Below are positions 35,978-43,272 of a stretch of DNA of 55,525 bases, piece after piece. Location: positions 1 to 55,525 of the forward strand of contig CALWYP010000032.1 in the NCBI GenBank assembly GCA_944385795.1. Reading direction: 5' to 3'. The notes beneath the pieces are model-generated. The model was not told where the DNA came from, ran no database searches, and saw only the letters and a program-made list of their open reading frames with translations. The stretch comes from an uncultured Oscillospiraceae bacterium (GTDB lineage: Bacteria; Bacillota; Clostridia; Oscillospirales; Oscillospiraceae). Each line of letters begins with the position of its first letter. Positions within the stretch are counted from its first letter, which is position 1. Both the position numbers and the translations under genes were made by a program.

Positions 35978-36166
35978 ATGTCTGAAGAAAAGAAAAACGT
36001 CCCCCTGAGCGAGGCCGAGCTCGACAAGGTCGCCGGAGGCTATACCTACTGGCCCGAGGGGAAGCGCGCCGCAGGCCAGATGATCTGCCCCAACTGCCTG
36101 TGCATTTTCGACAGCCCGAACGGGGACGTCACCTGCCCCGCCTGCGGCTATCCGGAAAAACGATAA
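35978..36166 (+). CDS. GG-leader peptide 2 with zinc-ribbon core
   Basis: A 62-residue precursor-like peptide. Leader MSEEKKNVPLSEAELDKVAGG (21 residues) has the LSEAELxxVAGG pattern of Nif11/NHLP-type leaders recognised by PCATs. The predicted core of about 41 residues has four cysteines as two knuckles (ICPNC and TCPACGY), a probable Zn site. SD AAGGAGG. Leader nearly identical to those of the following three genes while cores diverge, as in families of exported peptides. Confidence 0.82.
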   Translation: MSEEKKNVPLSEAELDKVAGGYTYWPEGKRAAGQMICPNCLCIFDSPNGDVTCPACGYPEKR

Positions 36167-36180
36167 AGGAGGCTTAAACC

Positions 36181-36393
36181 ATGTCCGAGGAGAAGAAAAA
36201 CGCCTTGAGCGAGGCCGAGCTCGGCGAGGTCGCCGGTGGCACCGGCCTTATACCCAAGGAGCCGACGTATTCCTACGCGCCCAGCGTGTGCAGCAAGTGC
36301 GGCGCGCCCATGATGGAGACGGTGACCAGCGCGATGTGCACCAAATGCGGCTGGAGCGTCAAGATCCAGCGCAACGTCCCCAAATTTGTCTGA
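36181..36393 (+). CDS. GG-leader peptide 3 with zinc-ribbon core
   Basis: A 70-residue precursor. Leader MSEEKKNALSEAELGEVAGG, core of about 50 residues with CSKCG and CTKCGW knuckles 14 residues apart and a basic C-terminal tail (KIQRNVPKFV). Lies 14 bp after the preceding peptide with its own AAAGGAGG SD. One codon (Val-Pro to Ala) is lost in the leader relative to its paralogues. Confidence 0.82.
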   Translation: MSEEKKNALSEAELGEVAGGTGLIPKEPTYSYAPSVCSKCGAPMMETVTSAMCTKCGWSVKIQRNVPKFV

Positions 36394-36407
36394 CAAGGAG
36401 GAAAAAC

Positions 36408-36605
36408 ATGCCCGAAGAGAAGAAAAACGTCCCCCTGAACGAGGACGAGCTAGGCAAGGTCGCCGGCGGCGCCATCATAGCCGACAACGACCTCTTCCCA
36501 GACGAGTCGATCTGGCCCGACTGCCCCAGATGCGGCACCCACGTCGGGCGCTACAACGGCGTGGAGTACAACTTCGTCTGCCCGAACTGCGGCTGGAAGG
36601 CATAA
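36408..36605 (+). CDS. GG-leader peptide 4 with zinc-ribbon core
   Basis: A 65-residue precursor starting at ATG 36408 (AAGGAGG SD). Leader MPEEKKNVPLNEDELGKVAGG, core with DCPRCG and CPNCGWKA knuckles. The C-terminal CPNCGWKA end is also recognisable, frameshifted, after peptide 5. A frame that begins earlier at 36288 overlaps peptide 3 and is rejected. Confidence 0.82.
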   Translation: MPEEKKNVPLNEDELGKVAGGAIIADNDLFPDESIWPDCPRCGTHVGRYNGVEYNFVCPNCGWKA

Positions 36606-36624
36606 TAAAAAAGGAGGAAAAACT

Positions 36625-36834
36625 ATGTCCGAAGAGAAGAAGAACGTCCCTTTGAGCGAGGATGAGCTCGGCGAAGTCGCCGGCGGCGGCGTCATAGCCA
36701 CCTCAGTCGGAGCCGTGCCGGAAGCCATGGAGGTCATATTGAACTCCGTCGCCGACGAGCCGACCGCCATGGAGGTCATACTGAACTCCGAGAGCCTCAG
36801 CCCGACTGCCCCAACAGCGCCGCCGAAACGATAA
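36625..36834 (+). CDS. GG-leader peptide 5, cysteine-free core caused by frameshift
   Basis: A 69-residue frame with an intact leader MSEEKKNVPLSEDELGEVAGG and its own SD. The core has no cysteine and contains a duplicated AMEVILNS block from a 24-bp direct repeat (36724-36747 and 36766-36789, offset 42 bp, in frame). In the -1 frame the following bases encode PDCPNS...CPARGWRMA, which aligns with the ribbon of peptide 4 (PDCPRC...CPNCGWKA). So the reading frame left the ancestral core after the duplication, and two of four cysteines have also mutated. Either a decaying gene or a recently made new core that is still exportable. Confidence 0.7.
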   Translation: MSEEKKNVPLSEDELGEVAGGGVIATSVGAVPEAMEVILNSVADEPTAMEVILNSESLSPTAPTAPPKR

Positions 36835-36887
36835 CCCGCGCGAAAGGCAAGCTCGCCTGCCCCGCCCGCGGCTGGAGGATGGCCTGA
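36801..36887 (+). pseudogene. Frameshifted remnant of the zinc-ribbon core of peptide 5
   Basis: Read in the frame of 36801, this stretch gives a degenerate ribbon ending at TGA 36885-36887. The first pair CPRC has become CPNS and the second pair CPNC has become CPAR, while flanking residues (PDCP, GW) are kept. It overlaps the end of the peptide 5 frame and continues past its TAA at 36832-36834. Together with the intact leader this dates the decay as recent. Confidence 0.7.
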
Positions 36888-36956
36888 GCCCGCGAAGCCT
36901 AGGAAAACCCAAGGCCCGCCCGGAATTGAACGGCCCAGGTAAAACTGGGCAGCAAA

Positions 36957-36996
36957 ATACCCCCTGATGCAGCCTGTTTCCTGCGTCAGGGGGTAT
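36957..36996. terminator. Strong hairpin between peptide cluster and GH13 gene
   Basis: Arms 36957-36972 and 36981-36996 (one mismatch). On the minus strand the stem is followed by a T-rich tail, so it terminates the GH13 gene ending at 37015. It can also stop plus-strand transcripts leaving the peptide genes. A smaller stem, GCCCAG/CTGGGC, lies at 36933-36950. Confidence 0.8.
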
Positions 36997-37014
36997 TATC
37001 ATGAGGGATTACGC

Positions 37015-38679
37015 TTATTCAAAGAGGTACACCCTCAGCTCGTAGGGCCGCGCGGTAAAGGCGTTGCCGACGACCACGTTCAGGTCGTGGTTCTTGAAGA
37101 TGAGCTCGCCGTCCATGAGGTCGAAGCCCTCGGGGCAGGTGAAATAGGTCTCGCGCGGCACAAGCGAGGCTATGACCAGCAGCCTCCGGCCCTCGTGCTC
37201 GCGGCAGTAGCAGTAGAAGTTCGGGCTCTGCGGTATGAGCTCCGTATAGCTTCCATACCTGACTATGGGCTCGCTCTTGCGGAAGGCGATCAGGGCGCGG
37301 TAAAAGTTGAGCAGGCTGTCCTCGTCCAGCTCCTCGGCCGCCGCGTTCACGCTGCGGTAGTTCTCGTTGACGTAGAACCAGGGCTCGCCGGAGCTGAAGC
37401 CGGCGTTGGCGCTCGCGTCCCACTGCACCGGCGTGCGCGAGTTCTCCCGCGCGGACTCCTGCGTCCAGCGCAGCTGCACGGACTCCGGCAGCCAGTTCCT
37501 GACCTTCAGCAGCTGGCCGCGCGTCATGACGTCGGGGTACATGTCCTTGCTGGGCAGGCGCAGGTTGGTCATGCCCAGCTCCTGGCCCTGGTAGATGAAG
37601 GGCGTGCCCTTGAGCAGCATATAGCACGCCGCCAGGGCCTTCCCGCTCTCTACGCGGTAGTCCTCGCTCCCGTAGCGGCTTATTATGCGCGCGTGGTCGT
37701 GGTTCTCCAGATACAGCGCGTTCCAGCCGCGGCCCTCCAGGGCGGCCTGCCAGGCGCTCAGCGCGCGCTTGAAACGCTTTACGGAGAATTTCCTGCGCAC
37801 AAAGTCTGTCCCGCGGCAGTCGGCGCGCATGTGGTCGAAGGTGAACATCATGTCCAGCTCCCCGCTCTCCAGGAAGGCGGCCGCCTTGGCCGAGCTGATA
37901 TTGTCGGCCTCGCCAATCAGCACGGCGCCGTACTTGTCCGTGACGCTGCGGTAATAGCGCAGGTAATCGTGCAGGTTGGGCCCGTCGGTATACTTTTTAA
38001 GCCCGTTGGCCGCGGGCCGCCTCGGGAACTCGTCGGGCAGGCCCTTGGGCTTGGAGATGTACACTATCGCGTCGGCGCGGAAGCCGTCCACGCCCAGCTC
38101 CAGCCAGAAGCGCATGACCTCGGCTATCTCCTGTCGCACGGCGGGGTTGTCGTGGTTCAAATCCGGCTGCTGCTTGGCGAAGACGTGCAGGTAGTATTCG
38201 CCCAGCTGCTCGTCGTACTCCCAGGCCTCGCCGCCGAAAAGGCTGTCCCAGTTGTTCGGCTCCTTCCGCGCGCCGTTCCTCGCGCGGCGCGGCTCGCGCC
38301 AGAAGTAGTAGTCGTGATGCGGGTCGGCCCTGTCCCGGCTGAGCTTGAACCACTCGTGCTCGGCAGAGGTGTGGTTCACCACCAGGTCCATAACTACCCT
38401 CATGCCGCGCTCATGCGCCCCGGCGAGGACCTTCTTGAATATCTCCATGTCCCCGTACTCGGGGTTTATCGCCCTGTAGTCCGCCACGTCGTAGCCGAAG
38501 TCGAAGTTCGGCGAGGGGTATAGCGGCGAAAACCATATCGCGTCCGCGCCGAGCCCCTTTATGTAGTCCAGCTTGGAGTAGACGCCGTAGAGGTCGCCTA
38601 TCCCGTCGCCGTTGCCGTCGCAGAAGCTGCGCGGCCATATCTGATAGAACACCGCGTCCTTATACCAGTCGCAACTCAT
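37015..38679 (-). CDS. GH13 alpha-glucosidase (oligo-1,6-glucosidase/trehalose-6-P hydrolase type)
   Basis: A 554-residue intracellular glycoside hydrolase of family GH13. Seen: N-terminal WYKDAVFYQIWPRSFCDGNG and GDGIGDLYG, region I DLVVNHTS, region II GFRADAI with the nucleophile Asp, region III LIGEADN with the acid/base Glu, region IV LENHDHAR with the third acid, and SRTPVQWDASANAGF near the end, typical of oligo-1,6-glucosidases and trehalose-6-phosphate hydrolases. No signal peptide. The start is ATG 38679 with GGGAG 8 bp upstream; a GTG three codons earlier is less likely. No sugar transporter is adjacent, so the in vivo substrate is open. Confidence 0.92.
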   Translation of the reverse strand: MSCDWYKDAVFYQIWPRSFCDGNGDGIGDLYGVYSKLDYIKGLGADAIWFSPLYPSPNFDFGYDVADYRAINPEYGDMEIFKKVLAGAHERGMRVVMDLVVNHTSAEHEWFKLSRDRADPHHDYYFWREPRRARNGARKEPNNWDSLFGGEAWEYDEQLGEYYLHVFAKQQPDLNHDNPAVRQEIAEVMRFWLELGVDGFRADAIVYISKPKGLPDEFPRRPAANGLKKYTDGPNLHDYLRYYRSVTDKYGAVLIGEADNISSAKAAAFLESGELDMMFTFDHMRADCRGTDFVRRKFSVKRFKRALSAWQAALEGRGWNALYLENHDHARIISRYGSEDYRVESGKALAACYMLLKGTPFIYQGQELGMTNLRLPSKDMYPDVMTRGQLLKVRNWLPESVQLRWTQESARENSRTPVQWDASANAGFSSGEPWFYVNENYRSVNAAAEELDEDSLLNFYRALIAFRKSEPIVRYGSYTELIPQSPNFYCYCREHEGRRLLVIASLVPRETYFTCPEGFDLMDGELIFKNHDLNVVVGNAFTARPYELRVYLFE

Positions 38680-38749
38680 TCTTATCACTCCCAGGGCCAG
38701 TATATCAGAGTGCGGCGGAAAATCCTAGCCCCAAATTTTTCGCCCGGGC

Positions 38750-38778
38750 TTGACAGGGCTACGGCAGTATTGTATTAT
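38750..38778 (+). promoter_or_regulatory. Sigma-A promoter of the GntR-ABC operon
   Basis: -35 TTGACA (38750-38755), 17 bp, -10 TATTAT (38773-38778), 36 bp before the GntR start. Confidence 0.85.
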
Positions 38779-38798
38779 TAGCTTAGTACAATAATACA
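38771..38798 (+). promoter_or_regulatory. Inverted repeat overlapping the -10: likely GntR/YtrA operator
   Basis: TGTATTATT (38771-38779) and AATAATACA (38790-38798), separated by 10 bp. It covers the -10 and start region, the usual position for repression, and precedes a YtrA-type GntR gene, so autorepression is the simplest reading. Confidence 0.7.
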
Positions 38799-38814
38799 GA
38801 AGGCGGGTTTTAAA

Positions 38815-39195
38815 ATGGACTGGCAGCTCGCTTCGAACATGCCCATCTACTCCCAGCTCGCGCGGCTGATGCGCATAGAGATAGCCTCGGGCCGCTGCGC
38901 GCCCGGCGCGAAGCTCGAGAGCGTGAGGGAGCTGGCGTTGTCCGCCGGCGTGAACCCTAACACGATGCAGCGCGCGATGGCCGAGCTGGAGCGCGAAGGG
39001 CTGGTTTTCCCGCAGAGGACCTCCGGCCGCTATGTTACGGAGGACGCCGGGGCCATAGCGCGCTCCCGCGAGCGCCTGGCCCTTGAGGAGACCGAAAGGT
39101 ACATGCGCGCCATGGAGGGGCTGGGCTGTACGCCCGGCGAGATACTGCGCCTCATAACCGGGCGCGTGAAGGAGGATGGAAATGCCGGTACTTGA
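38815..39195 (+). CDS. GntR-family regulator (YtrA subfamily)
   Basis: A 126-residue regulator: N-terminal winged helix (IYSQLARLMRIEIASGRCAP, LESVRELALSAGVNPNTMQR, GLVFPQRTSGRYVTED) and a short C-terminal tail without a ligand-binding domain, the size and shape of the YtrA subfamily. These usually repress an adjacent ABC exporter operon. The downstream ATPase gene overlaps it by 14 bp. A strong promoter with an overlapping palindrome precedes it. Confidence 0.93.
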   Translation: MDWQLASNMPIYSQLARLMRIEIASGRCAPGAKLESVRELALSAGVNPNTMQRAMAELEREGLVFPQRTSGRYVTEDAGAIARSRERLALEETERYMRAMEGLGCTPGEILRLITGRVKEDGNAGT

Positions 39196-39883
39196 GTGCA
39201 GGGAACTTAAAAAGCGCTTTGGCGGCACGGAGGCGCTCGCCGGCGCGACGCTCAAGCTCGAGCCCGGGCGCGTGGCGGGCCTGCTCGGCCCGAACGGCGC
39301 GGGCAAGACCACGCTGATAAAGCTCCTGTGCGGCCTGCTCCAGCCGGATTCCGGCGAGGCGTCCATATGCGGCCTCGCCCCGGGCACGGAGACGAAGAAG
39401 CTCGTGAGCTATCTCCCCGACCGCCTGGCCCTGCCGGAGGCCATGCGCGCCGGGCGGCTGCTGGACTTTTACGGCGACTTTTTCGCCGACTTCGACCGGC
39501 CCAGGGCCGAGGGGCTCCTGTCCCGGCTGGGCGTGGACCCGGCGAAGCGCGTGAAGCAGCTCAGCCGCGGCGAACAGGAAAAGGTGCAGCTTGTACTCGC
39601 CATGTCGCGCCGCGCGAAGCTCTACCTGCTGGACGAGCCCATGGGCGGGGTAGACCCGGCCTCGCGCGACTATATAATCTCGACCATAATGGCGAACTGC
39701 GCGCCCGGCTCGTCCGTGCTGATCTCCACCCACCTCATACAGGACGTGGAGCGGGTGCTCGACGACGTGTTCCTGATAGACCGGGGCCGGATAGTCATGG
39801 CCGGCGCGGCCGACGGCCTGCGGGAGCGCTATGGCAAGAGCGTAGACGGGATTTTCAGGGAGGTGTTCCGCTGTGCTCAGTAA
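39182..39883 (+). CDS. ABC transporter ATP-binding protein
   Basis: A 233-residue ABC ATPase starting at ATG 39182 (GGAGG at 39171-39175; ATG two codons earlier is an alternative). Walker A LLGPNGAGKTTLIKLL, Walker B LYLLDEPMGGVDPASRD, signature QLSRGEQEKVQL (LSRGE rather than LSGGQ, common in YtrB-like exporters) and H-loop STHLIQDVE. Pairs with the permease that overlaps its end by 11 bp. Family members with a YtrA repressor are typically linked to cell-envelope stress or acetoin; the substrate here is unknown. Confidence 0.92.
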   Translation: MPVLECRELKKRFGGTEALAGATLKLEPGRVAGLLGPNGAGKTTLIKLLCGLLQPDSGEASICGLAPGTETKKLVSYLPDRLALPEAMRAGRLLDFYGDFFADFDRPRAEGLLSRLGVDPAKRVKQLSRGEQEKVQLVLAMSRRAKLYLLDEPMGGVDPASRDYIISTIMANCAPGSSVLISTHLIQDVERVLDDVFLIDRGRIVMAGAADGLRERYGKSVDGIFREVFRCAQ

Positions 39884-40742
39884 GCTGATAAAATGGGAGT
39901 TTGCCGCCACCTGGCGCGTCATGCTCGCCCTCCTAGGCGGCCTGCTCGTGCTCTCGCTCGCGGCCTGCCTGGGCGTGACCTTCCTGGACCGCTCGCCCGG
40001 CCTTGTGATAACGGGCGCGATAAGCGTCGTCGCCTACTTCCTCGCCGTCATGGCTGCGGGCACGGCGACGGTGGTGCTGCTGGTCTACCGCTTTTACAAG
40101 AGCCTGCTGTCCAACGAGGGCTATCTCAGCTTCTCCCTCCCGGCAAGCGTGCACGCGCAGCTCTGGGCCAAGCTGATAACCGGCGCCGTGTGGATAATCG
40201 CGGCCTTCCTCGCCATAGTGCTGAGCATAGTCGTCGCCGCCGCGCCGATGCACGTCGCCGGCTCCGTGCTCGGCGCCCTGCCGCTGCTGCTGGAGCATCT
40301 CGCCGCCGCCTGGGGCGTCGGCCCGGTCGAGCTGGCGACGCTTGCGGCGGGTATTCTGCTGGCCGCCTTCCTCTCCTCCGTCGGACTGTGCCTGAGCTTC
40401 TACGCGGCCATGGGCGTGGGCTTCGGCTTCAGCGGGCACAAGGCGCTGGCGAGCGTGCTCGTCTTCCTCGGCATCGGCGTTATCACTCAGATAGCCACGA
40501 CCGCCGTCGCGGCCGGGGCCGCCCTGGTCTTCTACCAGTCCGGCGGCGGCTATTCCGTCTTCCATGTCCCGGGCGGCTTTGCCCTCGAGCTCACGGCCGC
40601 CGTAGGCAGCCTGCCCGCCGCGGGCTATGTCCGCATCTTCTCCCTCGCGCTGTTCGCCGTGACGGCCTGTCAGGCGCTGTACTGCGCCGCGCTCTACGCC
40701 CTCGCGGCCTGGTCGCTCAAGCGCCGGCTGAACCTGCCCTGA
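39873..40742 (+). CDS. ABC transporter permease, YtrA-linked
   Basis: A 289-residue membrane protein with about six helices, starting at GTG 39873 inside the end of the ATPase gene. Pattern of an ABC-2-type permease: cytoplasmic LSKLIKWEFAATWRVML, then paired helices with SLLSNEGYLSFSLPASVHAQLWAKLITG, a sequence often seen in permeases next to YtrA regulators. A terminator follows, shared with the convergent ribosomal operon. Confidence 0.88.
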   Translation: MLSKLIKWEFAATWRVMLALLGGLLVLSLAACLGVTFLDRSPGLVITGAISVVAYFLAVMAAGTATVVLLVYRFYKSLLSNEGYLSFSLPASVHAQLWAKLITGAVWIIAAFLAIVLSIVVAAAPMHVAGSVLGALPLLLEHLAAAWGVGPVELATLAAGILLAAFLSSVGLCLSFYAAMGVGFGFSGHKALASVLVFLGIGVITQIATTAVAAGAALVFYQSGGGYSVFHVPGGFALELTAAVGSLPAAGYVRIFSLALFAVTACQALYCAALYALAAWSLKRRLNLP

Positions 40743-40749
40743 GCGGCGC

Positions 40750-40786
40750 AAAAAGGCCCGCCGCCCCGTTATCGGGGCGGCGGGCC
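40750..40786 (-). terminator. Terminator of the infC-rpmI-rplT operon
   Basis: Perfect 14-bp stem (40755-40768/40773-40786) with TTAT loop, followed on the minus strand by five T (plus-strand A at 40750-40754). A second stem, AGCGGGCCGG/CCGGCCCGCT (40805-40828), lies between it and rplT; on the plus strand that stem precedes a short T-run and may serve the ABC operon. Confidence 0.85.
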
Positions 40787-40836
40787 TTGCCATGGCATAG
40801 CGAAAGCGGGCCGGCAAACCGGCCCGCTCCTGCTTT

Positions 40837-41190
40837 TTAGAGGGCGGCCTTCGCCTTGTTGCACAGCTCGGTGAACGCGGCGGGGTCGTGGATGGCGGTC
40901 TCGGAGAGCATCTTGCGGTTCATGTCTATGCCCGCGAGCTTGAGGCCGTGCATAAAGGTGGAGTAGTTCATGCCGTTGAGCTTGCAGCCGGCGGAAATAC
41001 GGGTGATCCAGAGGCTGCGGAAGTCGCGCTTCTTCTGCTTGCGGCCGACGTAAGCATAGCGGCCGGACTTCATAACCTGCTGCTTGGCCATCTTGAAGTG
41101 GCGGGACTTGTTGCCCCAATAGCCCTTCGCCAGACCGAGCATCTTATTCCTTCTCTTGCGCGTCATCATCGCGCCCTTAACTCTGGCCAT
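40837..41190 (-). CDS. rplT: Ribosomal protein L20
   Basis: A 117-residue bL20. The full family sequence pattern is present: [51 protein letters not shown] segment ([18 protein letters not shown]) and [20 protein letters not shown]20 binds 23S rRNA early in 50S assembly and, in Firmicutes, represses its own operon by acting on the leader. Last gene of the operon, 14 bp after rpmI. Confidence 0.99.
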   Translation of the reverse strand: MARVKGAMMTRKRRNKMLGLAKGYWGNKSRHFKMAKQQVMKSGRYAYVGRKQKKRDFRSLWITRISAGCKLNGMNYSTFMHGLKLAGIDMNRKMLSETAIHDPAAFTELCNKAKAAL

Positions 41191-41204
41191 TGCTGCTTAC
41201 CTCC

Positions 41205-41402
41205 TTATTTATACGGGATCATGCGCTTGATCGCGGAGACGTTCGTCTCGTCCGCGTAGGCGCCCTGACGGAGGCCCCTCTTGCGCTTGGTGTCTTTCTT
41301 GGTGAGAATGTGGCTCTTGAACGCGTGGCCGCGCTTTACCTTACCGGTCTTGGTGAGGTTGAACCTCTTCTTCGCGCCGGAATGCGTCTTCAGTTTCGGC
41401 AT
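41205..41402 (-). CDS. rpmI: Ribosomal protein L35
   Basis: A 65-residue bL35: [36 protein letters not shown] and a basic C-terminus ending RMIPYK. Start ATG 41402 is set by the family N-terminus and an AAGGAGA SD; the longer open frame upstream overlaps infC and is not coding. Standard position between infC and rplT. Confidence 0.98.
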   Translation of the reverse strand: MPKLKTHSGAKKRFNLTKTGKVKRGHAFKSHILTKKDTKRKRGLRQGAYADETNVSAIKRMIPYK

Positions 41403-41430
41403 GGTATTTGTCTCCTTCCTTGCTTGCTTC

Positions 41431-42018
41431 TTATGCTTGTTCGCCGGAGGCCTGCGGCTCAGGCTCCTTGGGGGCCTTGGGCGGCTTGGCCTTCTTGGCG
41501 GGGGTCTGCGGCTTGGGCGAGAGGAAGATGGACATGTTCCTCCCCTCCAGCTTCGGCTGCTTGTCGAGATTCGCAATCTCGGCGCACTTGTCCGCGAAAT
41601 CGCGCAAAAGCTGCTCGCCTATGTTCGTGTGGGCCATTTCGCGCCCGCGGAAACGCACGGTGACCTTGACGCGGTCGCCGTCGGAGAGGAACTTCTGTCC
41701 GTTGCGCAGCTTTACGAGGAAGTCGTTCTCGCCTATGCTCGGGGACATGCGTATCTCTTTGATTTCAATCACGCGCTGGTTCTTGCGCGCCTCCTTCTCC
41801 CGCTTGCTCTGCTCGAAACGGTACTTGCCGTAGTCCATTATCTTGCAGACGGGCGGGTTGGAGCCCGGCGCGATCTTGACCAGATCCAGATCCTTCTCAA
41901 TGGCTATCTGCATGGCCGCGGCGCCGGACATGATGCCGAGCTGCTCGCCGCCCTCGCCTATGAGACGCACCTCCCGGTCGCGTATCTCCTCGTTGACCTG
42001 ATAATCTGTGACTGCTAT
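41431..42018 (-). CDS. infC: Translation initiation factor IF-3, probable AUA start
   Basis: A 195-residue IF-3. N-domain: [21 protein letters not shown]-domain: [37 protein letters not shown] Pro/Lys-rich tail of about 25 residues extends beyond the usual length. There is no ATG, GTG or TTG at a suitable place: GGGAGG at 42028-42033 (minus strand) is followed after about 9 bp by ATA at 42016-42018, just before [10 protein letters not shown]. Non-standard AUU/AUC/AUA starts are the rule for infC because IF-3 rejects them, which gives autoregulation. A frame extending to 42093 runs through the attenuator and is rejected. Confidence 0.95.
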   Translation of the reverse strand: MAVTDYQVNEEIRDREVRLIGEGGEQLGIMSGAAAMQIAIEKDLDLVKIAPGSNPPVCKIMDYGKYRFEQSKREKEARKNQRVIEIKEIRMSPSIGENDFLVKLRNGQKFLSDGDRVKVTVRFRGREMAHTNIGEQLLRDFADKCAEIANLDKQPKLEGRNMSIFLSPKPQTPAKKAKPPKAPKEPEPQASGEQA

Positions 42019-42050
42019 TAAAGACACCTCCCGCGAAATAGCTCGTGCGC

Positions 42051-42083
42051 AAAAAGCGCGGACGCTTATGACAGCATCCGCGC
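42051..42083 (-). promoter_or_regulatory. Leader attenuator of the infC operon
   Basis: Minus strand: GCGCGGATGC/GCGTCCGCGC stem (42056-42065/42074-42083) with five T directly after (plus A at 42051-42055), lying between promoter and infC. A small stem CCTCA/TGAGG is at 42101-42114. This is the position of the L20-responsive transcription attenuator in Firmicutes. The details of an L20-binding site cannot be confirmed by eye. Confidence 0.75.
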
Positions 42084-42190
42084 AAATAACCATAAATAGC
42101 CCTCAGGCATGAGGTCAATCTTAACCGCGGCGCGCCCTGGGCGGCCGGGTGAGTCCGGCGGATACCGTCCTGCTTTGTTTTAGCTTATGT

Positions 42191-42219
42191 ATTATATACG
42201 CCGCTATGACATTTGTCAA
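42191..42219 (-). promoter_or_regulatory. infC: Consensus sigma-A promoter of the infC operon
   Basis: Minus strand: -35 TTGACA (42214-42219), 17 bp, -10 TATAAT (42191-42196). The predicted leader of about 165 nt contains the attenuator. Confidence 0.92.
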
Positions 42220-42241
42220 GCAATATTTACGCCGGCGGCGC

Positions 42242-42376
42242 TTAAAACGCCTCGTAGATAAAGGCGCCGTGGCCGGTGAAGTAGGCCAGCACCATGAGCA
42301 GCATCAGGGCGTAGGCCGCGGCCTCTATAATCTGGCCGGGCGCGGTATCCTCAAGCCAGGCCCTTATTTTTTTCAT
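42242..42376 (-). CDS. dltX: DltX-like small membrane protein
   Basis: A 44-residue single-pass protein. It starts at ATG 42376, overlapping the stop of the preceding gene (ATGA), with one hydrophobic helix (about 17-33, AAAYALMLLMVLAYFTG) and the C-terminus GAFIYEAF. The ending matches the FxYxxF terminal motif of DltX microproteins, whose tyrosine has been described as an acyl carrier between DltB and DltD. In known dlt operons dltX is first; here it is last. Very short, but the overlap, the position and the terminal motif support it. Coding through to TAA at 42242-42244. Confidence 0.8.
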   Translation of the reverse strand: MKKIRAWLEDTAPGQIIEAAAYALMLLMVLAYFTGHGAFIYEAF

Positions 42377-43260
42377 GAGAGCAGCCATTCGTCCAGCACC
42401 TCCGTAAAGACCACGGCCCCGTGGTCGTATTCCATATGCCCCGTATCGTAGAAGCAGTCCGCCGGCAGGGCGTCCGTCATGTCGTAAAACTCCACGCCCG
42501 CGGCCTCGCAGGCCTCGCGCGCGGCCTCGCGCACGGCGAGATCCACCTCGTCCGCCGGGGCGGCAGGGTTCTCGGGCAGCCAGAGCGCGCGAACCCTTAC
42601 GCCGTTTTCCGCGCAGAAGGCGAAGGCCTCGTCCAGGGCGGCGATATTTTCCTCGAAGTCGGCGAGCCCGCCCGTGAGATAGAGCTCGTGGAGCTTTTCG
42701 ACCCGCCCGGCGAGCTCGGCCCCGTCCATGTGGCCGAAGTAATAGGCCTTCGTCTGCGTAAGCCACTGCCTCGCGCGCGGCTCCCCGGCGCGTATCAGCG
42801 CCTTGAAGCCGTCGGTGACGAAACCGGCTATGCGGTCGCGCTGGAAGTAGACGTAGGGCTCGTACCACTTCCTGTGCCACTCGTAGGTCGGGTTCGTGTC
42901 CATAATATCGCTCAGCGCGCCCCAGTTGAGGGCCAGGACCAGCTCGCTGCCCAGCTCTATGTGCCCGCCCTCGAGTATCTCGACGAGGTCGCATATGGTG
43001 GCGTAGTCCATGCCCATGTTGACGTAGCCGCTCCGGCTTATATCCTCGCGGTAGCCGCTGGTGAGCTCGCTCGAGCCGTATATGACCCGGTCCCACACCT
43101 CCTCGGGGTGGTCGCGGCGCGTCAGCTCGAAGTCGTCGAGCCAGAAGTAGCCGCTCGACTGCACCCAGCCGGAGGCCGCGAGCAGCGTGTCCAGGGCTAT
43201 CGCTATGACGAGGGCCAGGGCTATAAGCCCGCCCTTTTTCATAAAACCTGCAAATTTCAT
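42373..43260 (-). CDS. DltD-like SGNH acyltransferase
   Basis: A 295-residue membrane-anchored protein: N-terminal helix (about 8-27), then an extracellular SGNH-type fold with nucleophile motif RVIYGSSELTSG and the catalytic pair near the end, DTGHMEYDHGAVVF (D-x2-H). DltD-type enzymes complete transfer of D-alanine onto teichoic acids outside the cell. SD AGGAGG. It is shorter than classical DltD (about 400-420 residues) and somewhat AlgJ/AlgX-like, so the acceptor polymer may differ. Located between the MBOAT gene and the DltX-like gene. Confidence 0.78.
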   Translation of the reverse strand: MKFAGFMKKGGLIALALVIAIALDTLLAASGWVQSSGYFWLDDFELTRRDHPEEVWDRVIYGSSELTSGYREDISRSGYVNMGMDYATICDLVEILEGGHIELGSELVLALNWGALSDIMDTNPTYEWHRKWYEPYVYFQRDRIAGFVTDGFKALIRAGEPRARQWLTQTKAYYFGHMDGAELAGRVEKLHELYLTGGLADFEENIAALDEAFAFCAENGVRVRALWLPENPAAPADEVDLAVREAAREACEAAGVEFYDMTDALPADCFYDTGHMEYDHGAVVFTEVLDEWLLS

Positions 43261-43272
43261 CCCGCGCCCTCC

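Noticed and set aside
35642..36887. Lanthipeptide or thiazole-type bacteriocin cluster
   Set aside because: Exporter and leaders fit, but no modifying enzyme exists in the window and the cysteines are spaced as zinc knuckles.
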